From JALSHZ01 sp964614535 (lineage in GTDB: Bacteria > Pseudomonadota > Gammaproteobacteria > UWMA-0217): DNA of 18,863 nucleotides. The stretch covers positions 1-18,863 of the forward strand of contig CAZTOZ010000004.1 in assembly GCA_964614535.1 (NCBI GenBank), read 5' to 3'. The notes beneath the pieces were generated by a model. The model was not told the DNA's origin. It made no database searches and worked only from the letters and a program-made list of their open reading frames with translations. Within the stretch, counting starts at the first letter, position 1, and every line of letters starts with the position of its first letter. Shown here piece after piece: positions 13,319-18,863 of the stretch. The position numbers and the translations under genes are program-made.

Positions 13319-15636
13319 TCGAACAATATGCGCGCTGGCTGTTGCGCTGGCGCTGGCCGGTGATCGTGCTGAGCCTGGTGTCGGTTGCGGTGCTGGCCTT
13401 TGGCGGGCGCTTTCTCATGCTGACCAACGACTACCGGGTGTTCTTCAGCAAGGAGAACCCGCAATTGACGGCGTTCGAGAATCTTCAGGACACCTACACC
13501 AAGACCGACAACGTGCTGATCATGTTGCTGCCGAAATCGGGCAGGGTGATCGACCGCGAGGTGCTGACGGCGGTGGCGGCGTTGACCGAGGCCGCCTGGC
13601 AGGTGCCCTATTCGATCCGGGTGGACTCGATCACCAATTTTCAGCACAGTCATGCCGACGGGGACGAGCTGATCGTCGAGGATCTGTTCGAGGCGCCCGA
13701 GTCGATGGACGATGCGGCGTTGGCCCGGCGTGGCGAAATCGCGCTGCACGAACCGCTGTTGGTCGATCGGTTGATCTCCACGCGGGGCCATGCCACCGGT
13801 ATCAATATCACCATCGAGCTGCCGGGCGAGAACCCAACCGTGGAGGTGCCGGAGGTAGTGCGCCATGTGCGGGCGATGGTGGCCGATTTCGAGCGGCGCT
13901 ACCCCGATATCGAGTTCGACGTCACCGGCGTGGTGGTAATGAACAACGCCTTTCCCGAGGCGTCGATCGGTGACATGCGGACGCTGATCCCGATGGCGCT
14001 GGCGGCGATCGTTTTGGGCCTGATCTTTTTTCTGCGCACCGTCAGTGGCACCGTGGTGACGGTGGTGCTGATCTTTCTGTCGATTCTCGCCGCGATGGGA
14101 TCGGCCGGCTGGCTCGGCATCCGGCTGACGCCGCCGACGATGTCGGCACCGACGATGATTCTGACGCTGGCGGTGGCCGACTCGATCCACTTTCTGTCGA
14201 CGATGCTGTTTCGTATGCGTCATGGCGACAGCAAGCAGGCGGCGATCGTCGAATCGCTGCGGGTCAATTTCCACCCGATCTTTCTCACCTCCCTGACCAC
14301 GGCCATCGGTTTTCTGAGTATGAATTTTTCCGACGCGCCGCCGTTTCGCGATCTCGGCAATATCACGGCGATGGGGGTGAGTTATGCGTTCGTCCTCAGC
14401 GTCACCTTTCTGCCGGCGATGGTCTCGGTACTGCCGCTCGAGGCTCGCGAACGCAAGAGCCGAGGCGCCGAGGCGATGGACGCGCTCGCTGAGTTCGTCA
14501 TCCGCCACCGCCATGCGCTGCTGTTCGGCGTCGGCGCGCTGATCGTCGTGCTGGCCGTGCTGGCGCCGCGCAACCAGCTCAACGACAATTTTGTCGAATA
14601 CTTCGATGAACGCATCGAGTTCCGGGTCGCCACCGACCGGGTGGCCGACAATCTCACCGGCCTCTATTTCATCGACTATTCGATGGACAGCGGCGAGCCA
14701 GGCGGCATCAGTGAGCCGGCTTTTCTGGAAAAGATCGAACGTTTCGCCAACTGGTATCGGCAGCAGCCGGAGGTGAGGCATGTGAATGTCATCACCGACA
14801 TCTTCAAACGCCTCAACCGCAACATGCACGGCGACGATCCGGCCTGGTACCGGCTGCCCGAGGCGCGTGACCTGGCGGCGCAATATCTGCTGCTCTACGA
14901 AATGTCGCTGCCCTACGGGCTCGACCTCAACAACCAGATCAATGTGGACAAGTCGGCCACGCGGCTGTCGGTGTCGCTCGACACGATCACCACCCGGCAG
15001 GTACTGGCGCTGGAGGCGCGCGCCCGCGACTGGCTGCGGCATAACATGCCAGAGCTGCATACCCAGGGGGCCAGCCCGACGATCATGTTCTCCCATATCG
15101 GCATGCGCAACATCAAGAGCATGCTCACCGGCACCACGGTGGCGCTGCTGTTGATCTCGCTGACGCTGATCTTTGCCCTGCGGTCGCTGCGGCTCGGCCT
15201 GCTCAGCCTGATCCCCAATCTGGCGCCGGCGGCCATGGCCTTCGGTGTCTGGTACCTCGTCCGTGGCGAGATCGGGCTGGCGCTGTCGGTGGTGGTGGCG
15301 ATGACGCTCGGTATCGTCGTCGATGACACGGTGCATTTCCTCAGCAAATATATCCGTGCCCGTCGCGAGCAGGGGCTGAATCCCGAGGACGCGGTACGCT
15401 ACGCCTTCTCCAGCGTCGGCATCGCGCTGTGGGTGACGACCGTGGTGCTGGTGGCCGGGTTCATGGTGCTGTCGTATTCGGCGTTCGAGCTCAATGCCTC
15501 GATGGGGCTGATGACGGCCATCACCATCGCCATTGCGTTGTTTGTCGATTTCTTCTTCCTGCCGCCGATGTTGATGTGGCTGGATCGCGAGAAGGCGCCG
15601 GCCGATCTGCGCCGCCCGGTGGTCGAGCGTGGTTGA
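13315..15636 (+). CDS. RND/MMPL-superfamily exporter
   Basis: A 773-residue inner-membrane transporter with the RND duplicated plan: helix 1 (about 14-34), a periplasmic domain (about 36-220), helices 2-6 (about 222-375), helix 7 (about 400-417), a second periplasmic domain (about 420-600), and helices 8-12 (about 602-755). Buried acidic residues expected in proton relay are visible: Asp289 in LTLAVADSIHFL and Asp670-Asp671 in GIVVDDTVHFL. The size and short loops fit the MMPL/HpnN-like branch rather than AcrB (over 1000 residues). No membrane-fusion adaptor gene is present. GGAG lies 8 bases before the ATG, which overlaps the tetR stop by 4 bases. The LolA-like and barrel genes follow. Confidence 0.88.
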   Translation: MIEQYARWLLRWRWPVIVLSLVSVAVLAFGGRFLMLTNDYRVFFSKENPQLTAFENLQDTYTKTDNVLIMLLPKSGRVIDREVLTAVAALTEAAWQVPYSIRVDSITNFQHSHADGDELIVEDLFEAPESMDDAALARRGEIALHEPLLVDRLISTRGHATGINITIELPGENPTVEVPEVVRHVRAMVADFERRYPDIEFDVTGVVVMNNAFPEASIGDMRTLIPMALAAIVLGLIFFLRTVSGTVVTVVLIFLSILAAMGSAGWLGIRLTPPTMSAPTMILTLAVADSIHFLSTMLFRMRHGDSKQAAIVESLRVNFHPIFLTSLTTAIGFLSMNFSDAPPFRDLGNITAMGVSYAFVLSVTFLPAMVSVLPLEARERKSRGAEAMDALAEFVIRHRHALLFGVGALIVVLAVLAPRNQLNDNFVEYFDERIEFRVATDRVADNLTGLYFIDYSMDSGEPGGISEPAFLEKIERFANWYRQQPEVRHVNVITDIFKRLNRNMHGDDPAWYRLPEARDLAAQYLLLYEMSLPYGLDLNNQINVDKSATRLSVSLDTITTRQVLALEARARDWLRHNMPELHTQGASPTIMFSHIGMRNIKSMLTGTTVALLLISLTLIFALRSLRLGLLSLIPNLAPAAMAFGVWYLVRGEIGLALSVVVAMTLGIVVDDTVHFLSKYIRARREQGLNPEDAVRYAFSSVGIALWVTTVVLVAGFMVLSYSAFELNASMGLMTAITIAIALFVDFFFLPPMLMWLDREKAPADLRRPVVERG

Positions 15637-15754
15637 TGGCGGGCAGCAGGCGGATTGGCTGTCGCGTGGGATGGCCAGTGCGATCGCCGTTGCCCGGAAA
15701 GGGGCGGGAGTTGCCGCCAGGGCCTAATTTTCCAACAGGTTGGAGTAACCCGAA
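15637..15754 (+). other. Gap between the RND and LolA-like genes
   Basis: This 118-base gap contains no gene. Near its end GGTTGGAGTAACC is a tiny dyad that includes the GGAG ribosome site, 9 bases before the ATG. I see no convincing promoter or terminator, so the downstream genes are probably co-transcribed with the RND gene. Confidence 0.4.
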
Positions 15755-16549
15755 ATGAAGACGACCCACCGATTTCTTGTTCCACTGATGTTGCTGGCGC
15801 TGTTGCCGCTGACGGGCGCGCTGGCTGAGACGCCCGAGGAAAAGGGCCTGCGCATCGCCCAGGAAGCCGATGCCTACGACGAGGGCTTTGGTGATTTCAC
15901 CGCCGATATGACGATGACGCTGCGCAACCGCAAGGGGCGGGAGAGCGTCCGCCAGATTCGAATCCGCACGCTGGAGGTGGCAGGCGATGGCGACAAGAGC
16001 CTGTCGATCTTCGACGAGCCGGCCGACGTCAAGGGCACGGCGATGCTGACCTTCTCCCACGGCCTGAAGCCGGACGATCAGTGGCTCTATCTGCCGGCGC
16101 TGAAAAGGGTCAAGCGGATCAGCTCGCGCAACAAGTCCGGCCCCTTCATGGGCAGTGAATTCGCCTTCGAGGACCTCGGTTCCCAGGAAGTGGAGAAATA
16201 CAGCTATCGCTTCCTTCGTGAAGAGCCCTGCGGCGACTGGCAGTGCCATGTGTTGGAACGCCGGCCGAAATACAAACACTCTGGCTATACTCGCCAGCTC
16301 GTCTGGATCGACAAGGAGAAATACCGCGTCGTCCGCGTCGAATTTTTCGACCGCAAGAACAAGCCGCTGAAAACACTGACGATGAGCGGTTATCGGGAAT
16401 ATCTCGATCACTACTGGCGCCCATCGACGATGGAGATGAAGAATTTGCAAAACGGGAAGAGCACGACGCTCCAGTGGAAAAATTACAAATTCCGCACCGG
16501 ATTGACGGCGGCCGACTTCAACAAGAACAAGCTGAAGAACCTCCACTGA
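15755..16549 (+). CDS. LolA-like periplasmic protein (outer membrane lipoprotein-sorting family)
   Basis: A 264-residue secreted protein with signal peptide MKTTHRFLVPLMLLALLPLT-GALA and likely cleavage after Ala24. The rest matches the LolA-like family usually annotated outer membrane lipoprotein-sorting protein: DMTMTLRNRKGRE (51-63), DQWLYLPALKRVKRISSRNK (108-127) and GPFMGSEFAFEDL (129-141). Cys159 and Cys164 may form a disulfide. The LolA/LolB fold is an open beta-barrel that holds acyl chains, so a lipid or hydrophobic cargo is plausible. The position between an RND pump and an outer-membrane barrel suggests a periplasmic shuttle. It is not the housekeeping LolA, which is shorter and near different genes. 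Confidence 0.85.
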   Translation: MKTTHRFLVPLMLLALLPLTGALAETPEEKGLRIAQEADAYDEGFGDFTADMTMTLRNRKGRESVRQIRIRTLEVAGDGDKSLSIFDEPADVKGTAMLTFSHGLKPDDQWLYLPALKRVKRISSRNKSGPFMGSEFAFEDLGSQEVEKYSYRFLREEPCGDWQCHVLERRPKYKHSGYTRQLVWIDKEKYRVVRVEFFDRKNKPLKTLTMSGYREYLDHYWRPSTMEMKNLQNGKSTTLQWKNYKFRTGLTAADFNKNKLKNLH

Positions 16550-16566
16550 TCCGGGCCGGGCAGAGC

Positions 16567-17763
16567 ATGAAGAAGTCACCCATTTCCCGTTTTCTGCTTG
16601 CCGTCCTGCTGTTTGTCGGCGGCACCGCCGCCGATGCCGGTGTGCGCGGCAACGTCACCGCCGAAGGGCGGTATTTTCCCAATACCGGCCTCTATTCCGG
16701 GCAGGAGGATTTCTACCCCTCGCTGTCGGCCGAGGTGGAGGTCCACCATCCGTTTGGTGATTCCGGCTGGTCGCTGACGCTGACGCCGTTCTATCGCCAT
16801 GACGGGATCGACGAGGAGCGGACCCATGGCGATCTGCGAGAGGCGAGGCTGCACCTGGCACGTGGTGCGTGGGAGTGGGACATCGGGCTCATCAAGGTGT
16901 TTTGGGGCGTGACCGAATCGCGCCATCTGGTCGATATCATCAATCAAACCGATTTTGTAGAAAACCTCGATGGCGAGGACAAGCTGGGTCAGCCGGCGAT
17001 CCATACCCTGTGGTACCGTGACTGGGGGACGATCGAACTGTTTGCCCTGCCCGGATTTCGTGAGCGGACCTTCCCCGGCCCCGATGGACGGCTGCGCGGG
17101 CCACTGCCGGTGGATACCGAGGCAGCGCGATACCAGTCGGGCGATGAGGCGCGGCATCTCGACTGGGCGCTACGGGTGGCCGGGACGCTGGCCGACGTTT
17201 GGGACATCGGCCTGTCGTACTTCTCCGGCACCTCGCGTGAGCCCGACCTGATCGTCGATACCGTCGGTGGCGCGCCGCGACTGCTGCCGTACTACCCCCT
17301 GATCGACCAGCTTGGCCTCGATGTTCAGGCAACGCTGGAGAACTGGCTGCTCAAGCTCGAAGCCATCCACCGCCAGCGCCCCGGCGACGACGTCGATGCC
17401 GCGGTGGCTGGATTCGAATACACCTTCTATGGCATTGGCGGCGGTGACCCCGATCTCGGCGTGCTGATGGAGTACCACCGCGACAGCCGTGGTGAGTCCG
17501 GTCCGACACCGTTTCAAAACGACCTCTTCATCGGTGCCCGCTGGGCAATGAACGATGTCCAGAGTACCGACCTGCTCGCCGGCGCCTTCTTCGACCTGGA
17601 TAGCGGCAGCCAGGCCTTCCGTACCGAATTCAACCGCCGGCTCGGTCAACGGTGGAAGCTGACCGCAGAGGTCCAGATATTTGGCCACATCGACCGCCGC
17701 GACGTGCAATACCCCCTGCGCCGCGACGACTACCTGCAAATCGAACTTGCCCGTTACTTCTGA
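16567..17763 (+). CDS. Predicted outer-membrane beta-barrel protein
   Basis: A 398-residue protein with signal peptide MKKSPISRFLLAVLLFVGGT-AADA (likely cut after Ala24). It is rich in alternating aromatic and polar strands (for example WSLTLTPFYRH, WDIGLIKVFWG, LGVLMEYHRD) and ends ...IELARYF with a C-terminal Phe, the signal recognised by the BAM machinery. This supports an outer-membrane barrel, comparable to the large barrels (such as DUF1302) found beside RND/LolA-like genes, though the exact family is not certain. It begins 17 bases after the LolA-like gene. The frame is open back to 16243, but that extension is a shadow of the gene before it. Confidence 0.8.
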   Translation: MKKSPISRFLLAVLLFVGGTAADAGVRGNVTAEGRYFPNTGLYSGQEDFYPSLSAEVEVHHPFGDSGWSLTLTPFYRHDGIDEERTHGDLREARLHLARGAWEWDIGLIKVFWGVTESRHLVDIINQTDFVENLDGEDKLGQPAIHTLWYRDWGTIELFALPGFRERTFPGPDGRLRGPLPVDTEAARYQSGDEARHLDWALRVAGTLADVWDIGLSYFSGTSREPDLIVDTVGGAPRLLPYYPLIDQLGLDVQATLENWLLKLEAIHRQRPGDDVDAAVAGFEYTFYGIGGGDPDLGVLMEYHRDSRGESGPTPFQNDLFIGARWAMNDVQSTDLLAGAFFDLDSGSQAFRTEFNRRLGQRWKLTAEVQIFGHIDRRDVQYPLRRDDYLQIELARYF

Positions 17764-17765
17764 CC

Positions 17766-18059
17766 ATGACAGTGGAACGGGCGCGACTACGTTGGCTGTG
17801 CCGGCGAGGCGTGAGAGAACTCGACATCGTGCTCATGACCTGGCTCGAACACCACCACGATAAAGCCACAGAAGGCGAACGCACCGCGTTTGTCGAACTG
17901 TTGGCAAAGGACGACCCGGAATTGTTCGACCTGTTATTCGGCAAAGTGGCTGCCCAAACACCGGCACAACGTCAATTGCTGATGAGTCTGCGGAGAATTG
18001 CCGCCAGCCATGATCGAACGGAAGAGCAGTCAACCAGAGAAGAAACCGGCCCGATGTGA
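17766..18059 (+). CDS. sdhE: Succinate dehydrogenase assembly factor SdhE (YgfY-like)
   Basis: A 97-residue protein of the SdhE/Sdh5 family that helps attach FAD to the succinate dehydrogenase flavoprotein. The key RGxxE motif is present as RRGVRELDIVLMTWLEHH (Arg14-Gly15 to Glu18), followed by the usual helical bundle with FVELLAKDDPELFDLLFG. It has a slightly long, charged C-terminal tail compared with E. coli (88). The ATG is only 2 bases after the barrel gene stop and has no Shine-Dalgarno, so translation probably depends on coupling. Its usual neighbours (ygfX, sdh genes) are absent. The A+T-rich region begins right after its stop. Confidence 0.88.
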   Translation: MTVERARLRWLCRRGVRELDIVLMTWLEHHHDKATEGERTAFVELLAKDDPELFDLLFGKVAAQTPAQRQLLMSLRRIAASHDRTEEQSTREETGPM

Positions 18060-18145
18060 ACTCACTATTAGTAGCAATAATAAATGGCCTAATAAGCCTG
18101 CTCATATTGCTGTTGCATTTTGGAAAAATCTTGCTGGTGATTTAA
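18056..18145 (+). CDS. Possible 29-residue single-helix membrane peptide
   Basis: A frame starting with GTG (18056), which overlaps the sdhE stop, gives MNSLLVAIINGLISLLILLL followed by HFGKILLVI and a TAA. It is almost wholly hydrophobic, one membrane helix. There is no clear ribosome site, and A+T-rich DNA readily gives hydrophobic frames, so this may be chance or the remains of a larger gene. Confidence 0.2.
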   Translation: MNSLLVAIINGLISLLILLLHFGKILLVI

Positions 18146-18318
18146 AAAGTTATGCCAGACAAAACAAAAACCAATAAAACAAATACGTCTATTTCGTTCC
18201 GCATCATCGCACTCCATTTTTATGAGAATCTACTATGCTCGGTCCCGCAAGTACCGAGCATAGTAGAAGATGCGCCCGACATATCCTCTAATAGATCAGC
18301 CTACCAGAAAGTGGAATA
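18060..18318. other. A+T-rich region with no confident gene
   Basis: Base composition drops sharply after the sdhE stop. Only weak frames are present: the hydrophobic peptide at 18056-18145 and a 56-codon frame at 18152-18322 that runs through a hairpin. The one clear structure is the perfect 15-bp inverted repeat at 18229-18267. The region looks like imported or decayed DNA. Confidence 0.6.
18229..18267. repeat. Perfect 15-bp inverted repeat
   Basis: TCTACTATGCTCGGT (18229-18243) and ACCGAGCATAGTAGA (18253-18267) are exact reverse complements with the 9-base loop CCCGCAAGT. Neither direction is followed by a T-run, so it is not a standard terminator, although it lies about 50 bases past the stop of the minus-strand membrane gene. 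A mobile-element end, recombination site or small structured RNA are alternatives. Confidence 0.75.
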
Positions 18319-18585
18319 CTAGTTACCAGATCTCCCATCAATAAATGCAATAATCATAAACGCCACATTCACAAATATCATAAACAATATGCTTCCCTTG
18401 ACACCATATTGACGTAACAAACCAGAATCACCAAACAACCTGGCGAATGCCATAACCAGTGTTGAGCATACCCCCCACACAGTCATCGCCACCGATGGGT
18501 ACAAAGATGAGCTATTCCAATAACTCCATATCCCCAAAATCGCTGCCAGTAATTGGATTGCCACAATAAACTTCAGCTCATCCAT
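18319..18585 (-). CDS. Small membrane protein, 88 residues, three predicted helices
   Basis: I do not recognise this family. The protein starts MDELKFIVAIQLLAAILGIW and has three hydrophobic segments (about 5-23, 30-48 and 63-83), with charged residues at the turns (ARLFGDSGLLRQYGVKG) and a polar tail DGRSGN. The ribosome site is weak: AGAG lies about 15 bases upstream. The A+T-rich codons differ from every other gene in the window, which points to horizontal transfer. It lies between the hairpins at 18229-18267 and 18634-18666, next to an IS relic. The frame is intact, so it may be functional. Confidence 0.55.
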   Translation of the reverse strand: MDELKFIVAIQLLAAILGIWSYWNSSSLYPSVAMTVWGVCSTLVMAFARLFGDSGLLRQYGVKGSILFMIFVNVAFMIIAFIDGRSGN

Positions 18586-18633
18586 ATCATTAAATCTCTA
18601 ACAAACTACTATAGCGGTAAATATTGATACAAA

Positions 18634-18666
18634 GCGCAAGCCTGCCAAGAGCTGGCAGCCTTGCGC
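18634..18666 (-). repeat. 14-bp inverted repeat at the edge of the IS relic
   Basis: GCGCAAGCCTGCCA (18634-18647) and TGGCAGCCTTGCGC (18653-18666) pair over 14 positions with one mismatch and a 5-base loop. In the minus direction TTTGTATCAATATTTA follows, so it might act as a weak terminator stopping transcription from the IS before the membrane gene. It lies where recognisable transposase sequence ends. Confidence 0.55.
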
Positions 18667-18785
18667 CGGTTGTATAGTGTGGCCTCCGAGATCCCTGCCT
18701 ACTCGGCAATCTCACGGATGCTCCGGTGGTTCGGGGGCAGCATGTTCTTCAGCACCGCCTCTTTGCGCTCTGCGGAATAACGCAT
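18650..18785 (-). pseudogene. Broken IS transposase N-terminus (OrfA-type helix-turn-helix)
   Basis: The minus-strand frame from the ATG at 18785 reads MRYSAERKEAVLKNMLPPNH then RSIREIAE, then a TAG stop (18699-18701), then AGISEATLYNRRKAAS. This is the start of an OrfA-type transposase (HTH_Tnp_1-like); intact relatives typically read through the middle and have YNWRK, so both the TAG and the Arg in YNRRK look like decay. Similarity stops near 18650, so the rest of the gene is gone. GAGGAG lies just upstream of the ATG. The protein cannot be made in full. The IS3-like placement is from memory of the family pattern. Confidence 0.7.
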
Positions 18786-18856
18786 TTTCTCCTCGATTCG
18801 CCCTCTCTTGGTTTCCGTTAGAGTCCCACATCTGCGGGGCGACATCTATCCTGACA
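18650..18856 (-). mobile_element. Truncated insertion sequence, one end only
   Basis: The relic runs from a likely terminal sequence, which reads TGTCAGGATAGATGTCGCCC inward on the minus strand from 18856, through about 70 leader bases to the transposase start at 18785, and is cut at about 18650. The other end and most of the transposase are absent. No target-site duplication can be checked because the window stops 7 bases beyond the putative end. Confidence 0.5.
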
Positions 18857-18863
18857 GAGGGGG

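Noticed and set aside
13084..15336. 750-codon open frame on the minus strand opposite the RND gene
   Set aside because: It is rich in His, Arg, Asp and Gln with no domain pattern, as expected from the antisense of a high-G+C coding frame. The plus-strand RND protein has clear helices and motifs over the same span.
18229..18267. Integron attC site
   Set aside because: The arms lack the RYYYAAC/GTTRRRY core sites and the extrahelical bases expected of attC; the pairing is perfect instead.
18152..18322. 56-codon plus-strand frame beginning MPDKTKTNKT
   Set aside because: It has no ribosome site, runs through the 15-bp inverted repeat and overlaps the end of the opposite membrane gene; composition is that of non-coding A+T-rich DNA.

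Overview
The window looks like a chromosomal piece of a high-G+C gammaproteobacterium. N-acetylglutamate synthase of the fused ArgA type, MurU/AmgK cell-wall recycling, the SirB1 family, CpdA, GspA/GspB and SdhE together fit that class, perhaps a Chromatiales-like lineage; the genus cannot be named from sequence alone. Most of the window is dense, high-G+C housekeeping DNA (positions 9361-9420 have 45 G/C of 60). The last 0.8 kb is visibly different (18121-18180 have 18 G/C of 60). The window starts inside a palindromic repeat and ends in an insertion-sequence relic.

Minus-strand block (203-8661), in transcription order: gspA-gspB-sprT (type II secretion accessory ATPase and partner, then a SprT-like metalloprotein), a lipoprotein gene with its own recognisable promoter, argA-cpdA, a sirB1-type gene, and amgK-murU. 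Positions 1-184 hold a cluster of palindromic repeats. The block diverges from the plus-strand genes at about 8662-8816.

Plus-strand block (8817-18059): ung, a coiled-coil protein of unknown function, an orphan CbiM-like permease, and a PLP enzyme of the cystathionine gamma-synthase family. Next come two overlapping small genes too short for routine gene calling (12232-12467), ended by a weak terminator. The last unit is a TetR-regulated operon: tetR, an RND/MMPL exporter, a LolA-like periplasmic protein, an outer-membrane beta-barrel, and sdhE. Its promoter is a near-consensus sigma70 promoter with two perfect palindromic operators, one in the -35/-10 spacer and one at the start site.

The most interesting unit is 12582-17763. 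An inner-membrane RND pump, a soluble periplasmic LolA-fold carrier and an outer-membrane barrel under one TetR repressor look like a complete route for moving a lipid or other hydrophobic molecule through the envelope; the substrate is unknown.

The right end (18060-18863) is an A+T-rich patch. It carries a 15-bp perfect hairpin, a three-helix membrane protein, a second 14-bp hairpin, and a broken IS transposase start with an internal stop codon. It looks like recently acquired, decaying DNA.
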